Of a DNA stretch of 64,000 nt, positions 47,201 through 57,626 are shown in pieces (the first letter of the stretch is position 1; each line of letters begins with the position of its first letter). This DNA is from Capitella teleta. Lineage: Eukaryota > Annelida > Polychaeta > Capitellidae. The DNA lies in contig KB297987.1 in assembly GCA_000328365.1 (NCBI GenBank), forward strand, positions 90,851 to 154,850, written 5' to 3'. The notes beneath the pieces were generated by a model. The model was not told where the DNA came from. It saw only the letters and a list, made by a program, of their open reading frames with translations, and did no database searches. A program made the position numbers and the translations under genes.

Positions 47201-50137
47201 ACGCCGTAGAAGTAGAGCGAGAAGCCAACCGTCACTTGAGTTTAGGAAATGGAGCTGTCAGGAGTGTCGTTGTTGATAATCCTTTGTCCCCTCCCGGTGC
47301 ATGCAGGCCGATGTTTGAAATGGGTGGCGAGCCCATTGAAATCACCAGCGATGACGAAGACCTTATGGACGCAATGCAGCTTCCTTGCACCTACACTGAA
47401 GAGCGTGCTTCCATGAATCGGGGTTCTTCCTCTTCCCTTGCTTCCTTTTCTCCTCCCCAAATCCCATTCACCGTGCACCTTGGAGGCAGTCCGCCACGCG
47501 CTGTGTGGCCCAGTGATGTCCACATAGATGGTATGCCCCCCTCTTGTTGGTCTTGTAATATTCCCAGGCGTGTCAGCAATGGTTCTGTCAGGGCAAGAGC
47601 TGCTGCTAGTGGCAGGGCCAAAGTCAGCGCAAGTGGCAGAGCCAACGTCAGCGCCAGTGACAGGGCCAACGTCAGTGCAAGTGACAGGGCCAACGCCAGC
47701 GCAAGTGGCAGTGACAACATCAGCGCAGGCACTTTTGCAAGTGTCGGCACAGGTGACAATGCCAACTTCAATGACTTCTCTGTCCTGTGGAAGCTCGGCA
47801 GTCTGCTGCCGCCTCCGCCTCCCCCGCACCCAGATGGGGCCAATGCTCCCTCCGAATCTCTCACCAGCCAACAACTGGGCATCTTGCAAAGCCTTGGAGA
47901 CCACATGCATCGCTCTGATCTGCGTGCTCGTCTCCAGCAATATTGGGAAACCAATCCTTCTGATGAGCCGCTTCCTCAGAGTGTCTGGCCCAACCGCCTC
48001 TATGACCAGCAGCTGCTTTCGCTCTCCCCAGATTCCACAGAGAGTTCGCTGGTGAATGAATCACCTGCTGACTACTCCCTGTTTAGGGATGATCCCGTCC
48101 TGCCCCCTCTTAGTGCCATCCATCAATCCTCGTTCCGTTCCTCTGAAAATTCCGCTTTCAGTCGTCGTAGACTCCCTTCCCAACCCCTTTCGTACGCCTA
48201 CTCCATGCTGCCTTTCATCGCTGCGGCCCTGGGTCCTGTTGGCTCCTTCAATCCTCACAGACTGGCGCGTGTGGAGCATATCTACGGTGCAGATGGTTCT
48301 GCCCTCCTTAGCCATCTCGGTTTAGACAGCCAACCAAGAAGCGTCCCCATTTCCCCCAACCACCACTTCCGCCCTATTCAGACCTCCACTGAAGTCCCCG
48401 GCACTCCAACTCCAACTCCGACCCCACCTCCATCCCCACCCCCTGTTGCCATAGGTCTTCCTTCTCCTCGTCGTCCAAACTCTGTTCCCGTTGATGAGAT
48501 TGAGTCTGATGTAGGGCCGATTGAATCATTGGATCCATATGTAGGTCGTTGTGAGTCTCTGTTTGGCCTACGATATGCTGGGTATCAATCTTACAAAGGG
48601 TTCGAGTCATCAACCTTTTCATCATTCATCCCCAGCTTCAGGCTCCAGCCGGAGGAGCTTGGGAGGGGATTGCAGACTGGGGATGAGCAAAGCCAGGAGG
48701 AGGCACTCACCAAGCGAGTCCTGCAATGTGCAGTTTCTGTGCTTGAGCCGGATGTGCCGCCGTCCGGTGAGCAGCCATCATTGGAGGAGATAAGCTTACA
48801 TGAGTCTCTGCATGAGTCTCTCCTGGAGCTATCTGATGGCTTGCAAGAAACTCTGCCTGATATGGATGCTGAGAATCAGCAATGGGTGATAAGTGCCATG
48901 GCCAACATATGGGCAAATTTTGATGGTGACCTGGGTGGCGACCGATGGCCACTTCAGCCAGATTCTGCCCAACCTGGAGCTGAACTAGTTCCCGTTTTTG
49001 GTCTTGATCCAGCTCTCGCAGAGGTTTGGGGGGAGCCTGCAGCTATTGCAGATCGTACGGAGGAGCCATTAGCTAAGGCCCAGCACTGGGGCGGAGTGGT
49101 GTCGCCTAGCCACGAAATGCGGCCGTCAGGACATGATATGCAGCCATCTGGACATGAAATACAGCCTGCCGTCTCAGATCTAACTCCTTGTACTGAACCT
49201 GCTGTTGCCCTTGAAGGAGCTACGGCTGGGTGTAGCCCTACCTCACCTCCCGTCAGACGGCGACTGTTCTCACGTGAATATCCTCAGCGAGGATTAGAAC
49301 ACAATAAAGTAAGTTACTCTTGAGCTTCTTTTGTTCACTTTGAGTTCATGTATTCATGATTTGCAGGGTCAGATGGTTATTGGACATGCGCTGCACAGCT
49401 CTGATCTGGAGGAAGAGTGGCTTGCAAATAGTGAGGAGTACTCTGTTCAAGTACCCGGCCAGCGCCCCAAGGAGTCTGGTTCTGCTGGTGAGTGTCACTC
49501 TTGTGTTCTTCCGTGGAAGCTAAGCTTTCTCTTTCAGGCCGAGCTAAGAAGCCTGCTTACTGTACTTATTTCCTTGAAGGGCATTGCAAGCGGACGGATT
49601 GCAAATACAGTCATGAGACTGGTCTCATCACCTGTCGTTTCTGGGAGCAAGGGGCGTGCTTCAAGGGCGTCACCTGCTCGTTCCTTCATGCCTACCCACT
49701 GTGAGTGGTGCTCTCTTTCTCTATGATATTTTATCATTCACAAATTTCACATTGTATTTATGTGGTCTCAATCTTATTGTTCCTCTTCAGGTCTCATCAG
49801 CATGGAGGCGCGGAAGGAGTTATTCTAGAGAAGGAGCCTCTTGAGGAGGAGGAAGAGGAGGATATTTTTGCCAATGATGGAATCATGTTTGAGGCATCTC
49901 CACTTAAGCCGATCAAAAATCAGAAAGAGGTAAGCATCGCTGGTGTTGTGTCTGTGCTGCATGCTCATTGGTTGCATTCTGTTTTTGCAGGAAAACAATT
50001 CTCCCGAAATGTCTCCGCTGAACCGTACATTCAAGGAGCGGCGGTACCGTCGCCGTGATCACGATGAGGACGACGGTTCGTCTGACGTGAGGCGCTCGCT
50101 GCCCATCAACATCCCAGCAAACCGCAAGGGACTCTGA
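37945..50137 (+). CDS. KIAA0232: KIAA0232-family protein with C-terminal tandem CCCH zinc fingers (8 coding exons)
   Basis: Exons: 37945-38289, 45734-45972, 46035-46625, 46677-49308, 49367-49487, 49538-49700, 49791-49929, 49991-50137. All join in frame to give about 1458 residues. The match to vertebrate KIAA0232, an orphan protein with no settled function, rests on ordered motifs: WLGQELE plus GID and YTRY (residues 25-45); KKSAAVECL running across the splice into ESLVDEL (about 100-128); YYAAFPALSEK (about 196); ISPNHHFRPI (about 950); and FSSFIPSF (about 1039). Two CCCH fingers follow, C1318-C1326-C1331-H1335 and C1342-C1350-C1356-H1360, typical of RNA-binding proteins. After them come an acidic and then a basic tail. 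The start could instead be M9 (37969, better Kozak context). The family call is firm; RNA binding is inferred from the fingers. Confidence 0.88.
38290..45733 (+). other. KIAA0232: intron 1 (coding) of the KIAA0232-like gene
   Basis: A 7.4-kb intron without further recognised exons. It contains the pogo-like MITE at 44332-45401, a G-run at about 43051-43061 and a CpG-richer patch near 43700-43860. Reading frames inside it show no domain or splice support. Confidence 0.7.
44332..45401. mobile_element. pogo/Tigger-like MITE with subterminal repeats
   Basis: The left end (TA, then CAATCAGACCCCGTTAATTC) and the right end (inverted form CAGGCAGACCCCGATAATCC, then TA) are related inverted repeats with TA target duplications. 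The motif ACGAAAAGGGCGGATTACA recurs near both ends (about 44394, 45287 and, varied, 45210 and 45355), like transposase-binding subterminal repeats. There is no transposase frame in the 1.07-kb interior. The CAGACCCCG-type ends point to the pogo/Tigger branch of the Tc1/mariner superfamily. Confidence 0.75.
45734..45972 (+). CDS. KIAA0232: KIAA0232-like exon 2
   Basis: Begins VAGIESLVDELYTKLQ directly after a TTTTCAG acceptor, matching the human SSGIETLVEELCSRL region. It also has a Cys-rich stretch (YRCCLVCC) and a serine-rich end, and finishes in phase 2 at a GTACGC donor. Confidence 0.87.
46035..46625 (+). CDS. KIAA0232: KIAA0232-like exon 3
   Basis: Starts YYAAFPALSEKTAEF, the counterpart of human YYEAFPPLSEKP. 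It continues with a His/Arg/Lys-rich region, ELFWPVPAHSVDQIKGKC and an acidic stretch. Short introns flank it on both sides (62 and 51 bases). Confidence 0.88.
46677..49308 (+). CDS. KIAA0232: KIAA0232-like exon 4 (2.6-kb main exon)
   Basis: One open frame of 877 codons, mostly low-complexity and probably disordered (Pro-, Ser-, Glu-rich), with islands shared with human KIAA0232 such as ISPNHHFRPI. It contains a 24-bp coding repeat (47605-47724). Long frames in other phases here are shadows. Confidence 0.92.
47605..47724 (+). repeat. coding minisatellite, five 24-bp units
   Basis: Five head-to-tail units encode variants of ASGRANVS (residues about 702-741). The 24-base length keeps the frame, so copy number may vary without breaking the protein. 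Confidence 0.9.
49367..49487 (+). CDS. KIAA0232: KIAA0232-like exon 5
   Basis: Encodes GQMVIGHALHSSDLEEEWLA and NSEEYSVQVPG. The EEEWLANSEE stretch resembles the last residues of human KIAA0232 (EWVGPSEEE, from memory), so this exon probably marks where the vertebrate protein stops. Phase-1 donor GTGAGT. Confidence 0.85.
49538..49700 (+). CDS. KIAA0232: KIAA0232-like exon 6 (two CCCH zinc fingers)
   Basis: Encodes CTYFLEGHCKRTDCKYSH (C-x7-C-x4-C-x3-H) and CRFWEQGACFKGVTCSFLH (C-x7-C-x5-C-x3-H), six residues apart. Both fingers sit in one exon. The pair resembles those of ZC3H4/ZC3H6/CPSF4-type RNA-binding proteins. Acceptor CTTTCAG, donor GTGAGT. Confidence 0.93.
49791..49929 (+). CDS. KIAA0232: KIAA0232-like exon 7 (acidic linker)
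   Basis: Encodes SHQHGGAEGVILEKEP, then an eight-residue acidic run, then IFANDGIMFEASPLKPIKN. Clean TTCAG acceptor and GTAAGC donor. Confidence 0.85.
49991..50137 (+). CDS. KIAA0232: KIAA0232-like exon 8 (C-terminus)
   Basis: Encodes ENNSPEMSPLNRTFKERRYR and a basic/acidic tail ending NIPANRKGL, with TGA at 50135-50137. The repeated SPLK/SPLN motifs in exons 7 and 8 could be phosphorylation sites. Confidence 0.88.
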   Translation, partial: ENNSPEMSPLNRTFKERRYRRRDHDEDDGSSDVRRSLPINIPANRKGL

Positions 50138-51825
50138 GGAGAGCCTCTTCCTCTCACGCTTGTCTCGTTCTGATGTAATCAGAATGCGGGCGTTCTGCTT
50201 TAACCTTTTGTACACCTCGCATATATATATATTTTATATTTGGCTAAGTGCAGTGAGGAGGTTTATTTAGCTCCTTCATCCAACGGCTTGATTGTAGGGA
50301 ATGTATAATATACTGTTTGTATGTATGTACAACTTCTTTTTTCTTTAGGAAATTTTTTTTTTTTTTTCTTTTTTCATCTCATGGACGGACATGTATGTCT
50401 AACATGTTTAAGTAAATGATTAATGTATGTATCATATTATAACTGGGGGAAGTTTATATTTTCTTGCCCTTGGGCCTCTCCCCTTACATTTATTGTGTTT
50501 TGTTTTTTTGTTTTTGTTTTTTTGGGATAATTTTTAAAAGCTCTTTACCTGGGGCAGAGAGATTTGCGCCATTGTAGGACAATTGTCTTGGGGGCCCTTG
50601 ATGAAGAATATTTCCTTTGCGGCGACCAGCCCCTTCCTTCCCTTGAGTTGTGTGTCCACATTGCAGGGCTGGTTCCCAAAGTTGAGTGCATTCACTTTAA
50701 GTAAATGTGGGGCGCATATAATTAGCCTGATCTCCTTTTTCCTCCTCGTTTCCATGGTGATTTTGGCATTTTTTCCCCTTGTGGAGAGGTAGAGATTAGA
50801 TAGGAAGTTATTCTAAACACTTGAATGTTCAATTGTACTTGCTGCAAGCAGGGTTGGTTTTTTCATTCGTTCTCTCAGAAAGAGAACGAAGTATGGGGGG
50901 AGTTCATTATTCCATGAGCGAATGGTTTTCTAGTGCGAATGTTATTTATTATATGGTGAAAATGATCGATGTTTGAGCTCACTTCATTGACAATCGCATT
51001 AATCATCGCTATCATCCTTAACAATCATTTTCACCACCTTTTTTTTTTTTTTCTATATAATCTTGGGATCACCATAATGCAGCACTTTTAGTTGTCAGAA
51101 AAAGTTTTTGAAGACATGAAAAAAAAAAAAAAAAAAGGAAATGTAAAAAAAAAGATAATGCTTATTCTTCTTTTTTTTTTTCAACGGTAGGAATGACTTT
51201 CTTGTGAACTGTGCCTTTTAATTATTATTATTATTTTTTTTTTTTTTTTTTTTTTTTTTCGAACTATTAATTTCTTCTCTACATCTACCGTCTGGTTTTG
51301 CTTGAGCGAAAACCCTTTTATATGTTTTGGGGAAGGAGGTTTTGGAATTGGATTTTTTTTTTTTTTTTTTTTTTCCCTTCCCTGCAACACTTTGCAAACA
51401 GACTACTGGAGAGTTTTCATGTTTGGCTAGCTCTCTTGATACTATATTATTTCCAGGTTTTTTATTTTTTTTTATTTTATTTTTTTTTTTTTGGCAATGC
51501 TATGTCTGGATTAATGTGTGTAATACATGGGCACAGTACATGATCTTTGGATCCTGGGGTTGAAGTGCACCCCTCCTTGCGCTAAGGCGTGTTTATTTTC
51601 GGGGCGGTTTTTAGCCACATTGATTCTCCAACGAGAGAAATGACGACTTACCTGTCTGACTCTATAAACAAATGATCATTATTGCAATGATATAATTACA
51701 TTATAACACTGAACAAACCAGTTTCAAAATTGTATGCAATTTCTTTTCTTTTTTGTACTTTTGGCAACTTTTATATGAAATACAATCTTGATTACTTACC
51801 TTGAAATAAAGAATTTTCGGCTTTT
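50138..51825 (+). other. KIAA0232: 3' UTR of the KIAA0232-like gene
   Basis: About 1.7 kb of T-run-rich sequence after the stop codon, leading to AATAAA at 51805-51810. T-runs around 51047, 51236 and 51352 account for the Phe- and Lys-rich chance frames. Confidence 0.6.
51805..51810 (+). terminator. candidate poly(A) signal AATAAA
   Basis: A canonical hexamer with GT/T-rich sequence downstream. It is the first canonical AATAAA I noticed after the stop codon. Confidence 0.5.
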
Positions 51826-52694
51826 CCTCGGCTTCTTCATCATTACTTGTATATAATTATTATTTTATATACATTTTTGAAAGATTCCAAATATGGATAT
51901 ATCCAAATAATGGACAGAACGTATTTATTTGCCGGTTTTCGGTGTGGTTATTTCTCCACCTTGGTTGTCCTCAGTGCGGTAAAATCACTTTCCGTGAAAT
52001 TACCCAACCAAAATTTGTAATTGGGACATCTAGCTGGAGACTGTTGCAACCTGTGCGATGGCTTGCATCAAGCAGTCAATCATGGCGCGCTTAGAACGTT
52101 ATGATATCGAACGAAACTGTGAGGATTTAAATCGTTGATTCGCATAAATATCGATCGGTACAATTGGACTGAAATATATTTAATTCGATTTGTAATTTGT
52201 TAGCACAAAACCTGAAGTTTAAAACATAGTTATGACTGCTTTAAGGTCTTAATCACGCAAGTAATATCCGAAGCAGTGGGCGGTCTCTTGTATTCTCACT
52301 TCTCAGGCTCTCAACCTCCTAGTTATAGGAGTTTAAGGGCAAGCCAAGTCCTGTTATGTGCCTTGTACACAGTTGCATCCGACCTGAGGCTTACATTATA
52401 CATAGTCTACCTGCAGGTTTAGAATAAGAGAGAAAAACAGACCAGCAGCATGCACCCACCGTAAACGAATCCAGGGCTCGTGTCTCCAAAAATTAACAAG
52501 ATATTCATATGACGGTAATACCTGACGGTCCTGGCCTGATACGCAAATTACACAATCATAAGTATTCAGAACCCATGGGTGCAGACCCGTGCACTCGTAT
52601 GACCGTTTGAGGTCACACGACGCACACGCGCGGTTGACCGCCATGAACATGCAAGGTCAACCTACTTACCAGGGTCGATCTACTTACCAGGGTT

Positions 52695-52711
52695 GTTCGA
52701 AAAGTTCTCGG
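52695..52711 (+). repeat. mariner-like terminus, second copy
   Basis: Identical to the 17 bases at 12917-12933. No partner end was located. Confidence 0.35.
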
Positions 52712-54631
52712 CCTTACATAAAATGCGTTATCATAGAATCTTGAAATTAGACTTGAATATAGATTAGCTTTCCAGATGAAAATTGCGAGCATTGAATTTC
52801 CAGGAAAGCAATCATCTCTGGCGCCAATTTGAGTCATGCAAGGGTCAGCATTTCTTCAAAATGCGACAATACGAATAAATCAGCGCTGGGCATACCGATG
52901 AAGAGCCAAAATGTCATATGACGCACAGTCCATTTCCACTTCTGCTTTCTTATGGAGCTAGCGGTCTGCGATCGAAGGAAGAGGGATACGTACGACTTTG
53001 CATCCTGAAATGTGGCTGCTGAAGGCAGGATCCAGTGTTGCGATAGGGATTCGAAAATAAAAAGAGGCTCAACCGCCATGTTTGGGTTATTTGAAGAGGA
53101 CTTTGCAACCAAGTCTTCAAAAATGTTTCTCGTTCTGGACGTCATCCTGCCCAGAAATTAGTGGCATACACTGAAATAGTAATCTACGAGGAGCTCACAC
53201 TTCTATTTCCAACCCTCATCATGCTTTCGATTAATTTAATATTCACTCAAACTAAAAATCGTTTTATTTCGAGTTTTGCAGTTTAAACTACCGGTGGTTT
53301 TCCTAGTATATTAATTAACCAACTTTGAGTCTTTTACGCAATTTTGAAATTTATTCAATTTGATAAAGTATAGCGATTTCCTACACCTCACTATACAACC
53401 TCGCTATCCAAAATGTCCGAGCAAAAATACTATACAGAGCAAAAGTTTAAAACTTCGTGACGAACAATTTCTTCAAACCTTATTCTGTGTTATTTGTCTG
53501 TACTCCAGTACAAAAACGATAAGAGCCGATATAGAGATATGCAGCGTACGGCATAAAAGCTGGAATAGAAAATCGGCCATTCAAAATTTTTTACGAACAT
53601 ATCTAATATAGTATCTACCTGGAAACTCCCAGCAGTGTGTCAATAGGTTTCCCGTTAAAGACATACGTTCTACGCAAAAATATAACAATTAATAATGGGC
53701 ATCAACAGTGAAACTGAAATCGCACGACAGTAACCAGTATTCAGCAATGCTATATCTGTATGTGTATACCGATTCTTGGCACATGATATCTAGTTCAATT
53801 CTATTTTAGATCCTTTTCGCTACCTTTGTATTAACTCCACCCAAACTCTCAGCGCTTGGTTGAAATTGAGTTGCAATCACTGTGCAACCACAACCAAAGT
53901 CAGTTAAACGCTAAATTAAGAAACGAACGAATGAAGATGTACTCATCTTACTTCTCATCATAAGACAGGTGAGAGATCATACAATTTATTATTATTATTA
54001 TAAGACTACTACTGCATGGTAGTTCACACTGCATTCCAGCCATCGACAACATATAGCTAACGTTTGAATTCTTGCCTGTTTGCTTTTCTTTTGTAAATTG
54101 TGCCACAATATCACGAATTTGTACAATTTTTGGCAATCGTCCGCCATGATCAGCAAGTCACTCGCACGAAATCCATGATTTCGGATAGTATTGAAAATTT
54201 AAAAAATTGCTCAATGTTGGAATATATCAGTTGTGAAACACAATGCCTCGGCGATTAAAAGATAGAGGGAGATTATTATTCCTCTATGATTAGAACGCGG
54301 ACTACAGACATCGGCCAAATCGAGCTGAAAACTGCGCACACTCGTAACGCTACATTTTCTCCTCTGAGAAAATGGTCTGTTGATTAGATGACCTAAAGTC
54401 TTTTATAAAGCTGTTCTTGGTTTAGTATTTGTCAAATTAATAACAATTACCAGGAATAGAATTTACACATCCTGCATGCAAGTCATGCCGGTCTGTATTT
54501 GTGTGCCTCGTTTGGATGCATATTGGATACATATACATATACATGTACTTGCATGCATAATGTGTTACGTGTTTGTAACTTAATATATGCAATATAGCGC
54601 GTTCTTTTTTTTTTACTATTACACTCGCTTG

Positions 54632-54675
54632 TAAAATCCCCATCAGTTGCAAATAAACTTTTGAATCACCCTGTA
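54632..54675 (-). repeat. dispersed element end, shared with 24326-24365
   Basis: The reverse complement begins TACAGGGTGATTCAAAAGT and continues with clear similarity to the other copy. Likely an end of a mariner-type MITE. Confidence 0.45.
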
Positions 54676-55147
54676 TATACAATAAACGGATTGTAACGAC
54701 CTAAAAACGACCTTTAACGAGTATGTGTGGTGATTATGCTGCTTAAAAAGTAGAAAGACAGTTTACTCAAGCACCTTTGGGAAGGTCATATTTTCCATCA
54801 TGGCCGCTGCGGCAGGGGCTAGCAATGGCTAAAATCGTTCATAACTTGGCTCCTCTACGCCATAAATACTAATGTTCTCATTCTAAACCCACATTTTCGG
54901 GGCCAAGGAACACATTGGAGGGGTCGAATATGCTATGATACGATTACAAGGGTGTGAAATCAAGTATATGTGGCATAATGAGCACGTAAGATATCAACTC
55001 AATGGAAATCCGACACCAACCGAGCTTTTACTACAATATACACCATGATATGTTATCACATGTGGAATGTTATTGAGGCAGGTTGACCTGTAAATAATCC
55101 CTGGGTAATATCAATATATTACGCTAAAATAAAATAATTTGTTTCAG

Positions 55148-55201
55148 AATTCGAATGCCCAGATGGTTTTGAGATGTCCACGAACGGAAATGGTTGCATA
55201 A
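55148..55201 (+). CDS. EGF-like domain half-exon (partial gene)
   Basis: After a GTTTCAG acceptor the exon encodes EFECPDGFEMSTNGNGCI, the C-terminal half of an EGF-like domain, and ends in phase 1 at GTAAGA. Phase 1-1 is usual for EGF modules. It joins in phase to the calcium-binding EGF exon at 55394. No further exons were found on either side, so the gene is partial or a duplicated fragment. Confidence 0.6.
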   Translation, partial: NSNAQMVLRCPRTEMVA

Positions 55202-55393
55202 GTAAGAAATCATGCTATCATCGTTTCACATGTTTTCGAGTCAAAACTATGGCACATGAAGTAAATTTCTTTGGGAAAAAAAAAAAAAAAAAAAAACAAC
55301 AACAACAAGGACTCTGCATAAATGACATGATGTGTTATATACAATCCTGGTGTTGTATTATGTAATCTGCATGATACAGTTAATCTTTAACAG

Positions 55394-55515
55394 ACATAGA
55401 TGAATGTGCCGGTAACCATGGTGCCAAAGAAATTGCACGGATGCGAACGGGTCTTACTTCTGCACTTGCAACGATGGGGAAATTTTGAATGCGGATGGAA
55501 AACGGTGTTATAAAG
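55394..55515 (+). pseudogene. calcium-binding EGF exon with a 1-nt frameshift
   Basis: After a TTTAACAG acceptor it reads NIDECAGNH, the calcium-binding EGF start. The other four-plus cysteines (CQRNCTDANGSYFCTCNDGE, then RCYK) are in a frame shifted by one missing base around 55420-55423. The exon is 122 bases; 120 or 123 would keep phase. The donor is GTGAGT. With intact splice sites and a full cysteine pattern, this is either a recent pseudogene or an assembly/sequencing error. Fibulin- or fibrillin-type extracellular proteins are the closest kind, but the parent cannot be named. Confidence 0.6.
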
Positions 55516-55624
55516 GTGAGTCAAATTTTACTCAAAAGTCCTTTTTTTTTCAAAGTAAGTATGTTGGTAGTGGGGATACGGATGACGGAGAATGTCGGGC
55601 TTATCATTTGCATTTCATTAACGG

Positions 55625-56041
55625 ACGGCGAATTGTGCGGGTGAGACGGCGAATTGTGTTGAATTTGAATCATCCATCGTTCATTATTCGAGAAATCCTG
55701 CATTGATTGTTCACAATAAATTATATGTGCAGATTCCAACCAGCCCTTCTTTCTATCATCCAGTATCAATCATGTAGCTGTGGGGTGCGCATTTTTCAAA
55801 CATAAGCTCGCACAGTTTGACCACCCCCCCCCTCACAATCGATCTTTCGGCACACATTTTTGTTCATAGACATTGATTACAACTACATATGACTATGTCG
55901 AATTGATGGAATGTTCGACATAGCGGCACCTGTCGTTTGGATGTGATTTCACTAAAGTTTGACCTCATTGTTGAGAAAGAGGAATTGTCTTATCTGCTAA
56001 GACGGTGAGACAGCGAATTGTGCAGGTGAGACGGCGAATCT
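55625..56041. repeat. GAGACGGCGAATTGTG motif repeated in two pairs
   Basis: A short motif (about GTGAGACGGCGAATTGTG) occurs as a pair near 55625-55660 and again as a pair near 56000-56041, about 375 bases apart. No element boundary is otherwise visible. Confidence 0.6.
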
Positions 56042-56049
56042 TAGTTTGC

Positions 56050-57573
56050 CGGAGATTTGCTGAAATGCAAACCATCGCCTAGGATGATCGAACTCAATAG
56101 AATGCCTTCGAAGGAAGGAATTGACCAATCAATTATACTAAAACCTAAGCCCTCTGGCCATTTAGCATAATTATGGGCTATAATGATATATTCAATTTTT
56201 CAATATCCTGCCTATACTGGGATATGCAATTAACATTCAGAATTTTGCCATATATGCCATTGGGGCACCGCTTATCCCTGCTGTCCTTATAATCATAAGA
56301 TATATATTTAATGCTAGATTTATAGTTTTGATGCTTCGGGTACTGCATATATTCAGTGAACGATTCAGATTTTCGATTTTCGAACATCGTACTAATTTAT
56401 ATCAACGCATCTCTAATTTGTCTACCCGTAAATCTTCATGAGATTTCTGTTAATGCATCTCCTGCATTTTGGAAGTTATAATTCGGCATGTATACCACAA
56501 CCATTGTCACTTATAAACTATATTAGGCCTACCATTCTCTGCATTCTGTACGTATAATTACGGCATTACACGTGCCACACTGGCACCGATTTGCATCCGG
56601 GGCTAAAGATTGCGAGCAATGTAAGTCAGTGGGTTGCATGAATGGCTTGTTTGAACAACTAAGACGCTGCCACACAGTAGCAGCAAATGACATACACTAT
56701 GCATAGATGAGTAACGCGGTCCGCGTGGTTATCCATCGTTGTGCCTGGGGTCCTGGCACGGTCTCAGCAGCGGGAATTGGGGGGCTTAACCCTGATCGAT
56801 CGGAACATGCCGATCCCAAGGGAAGCGGCATGGCTTTGTACTGTATTGGCCTCCATACGCGCCCAATCGTGTTCTTAACGAATCTCCTGCTGTCTTTTGA
56901 TCAGAGCTAATGAATGCACGCGGCGGGATGGTCTTCTCCGTCGGGAGGAAGGATGATCAGAGATCGACAATGTTGTGTGGGAGAAGGGGCTTTCAGGAGT
57001 TCAATTCTCCGCGAATCAACAAGTCAGCTTCACAGGTTATGACGTAGCACTTGTTGTGAGTGCGCTCTGCGTTAAGTACCCGCTGCTATTGTTAGAGTCA
57101 ATCGAACGGATGCACATCATAACACCCTCACCCCCCCTCTCCCTCCTCACCTTTGTGACGTATGAGCTGGTATCAAATAGAGATAGAGTTGAAAGGAACC
57201 ATGAGACGTCATTTGTGTTTACATATACAATGGGGATATGAAGTGCACCTCTAATATTGCTGTGTTCTTAAATCATTGCTAAACAAACGCTGAAATGGAA
57301 TGCAAAAATTAACGAATATCATGCGTGTCGTGACGAGGATTTCAGTTACATCTAAGAAATGTCTGTTGTCTTCTTCTCTTTAAAAAACACCAAGAATATT
57401 TTTTTTCTGAACTGGAATTGGAATCAGGAAGTCCATCCATGTTTCGACACTTAAATACAATTGATTATTTTATACCTGTAATCGCAAATTGAGACACTTT
57501 ATGGAATCTAAGATATGCGAAATCTAAGCCAATCCGAGCTTCGATCTTATTGGAGGAAAAGCGCAATTCTCCA
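56050..57573. other. intergenic, no gene recognised
   Basis: AT-rich to about 56560, then less AT-rich with short chance frames. No exon or RNA supported. Confidence 0.45.
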
Positions 57574-57626
57574 GCGGCGAAAATATGCGAAATGAAATAA
57601 TATTTCATTTCACATATTTTCGCCGC
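57574..57626. repeat. 53-bp near-perfect palindrome
   Basis: Two 26-base arms (57574-57599 and 57601-57626), inverted copies matching at 25 of 26 positions around a single base. The arms begin GCGGCGAAAATATG. Related ATGCGAAAT words lie just upstream (57514-57522). It could form a stable hairpin or cruciform. Confidence 0.9.

Larger units (their letters stand above)
51826..55147. other. intergenic, no gene recognised
   Basis: Contains the mariner-like motif at 52695-52711, preceded by a short tandem duplication (CTACTTACCAGGGT twice, 52661-52693), and an element end at 54632-54675. A 103-residue minus-strand frame at 52834-53145 has no recognisable domain. Confidence 0.45.

Noticed and set aside
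47242-48055. Long overlapping frames (232 and 187 codons minus, 175 codons plus)
   Set aside because: Shadows of the 877-codon main exon, partly driven by the 24-bp coding repeat; no domains.
52834-53145. 103-codon minus-strand frame near a mariner-like end
   Set aside because: Tested by eye against mariner transposase motifs; no convincing match.
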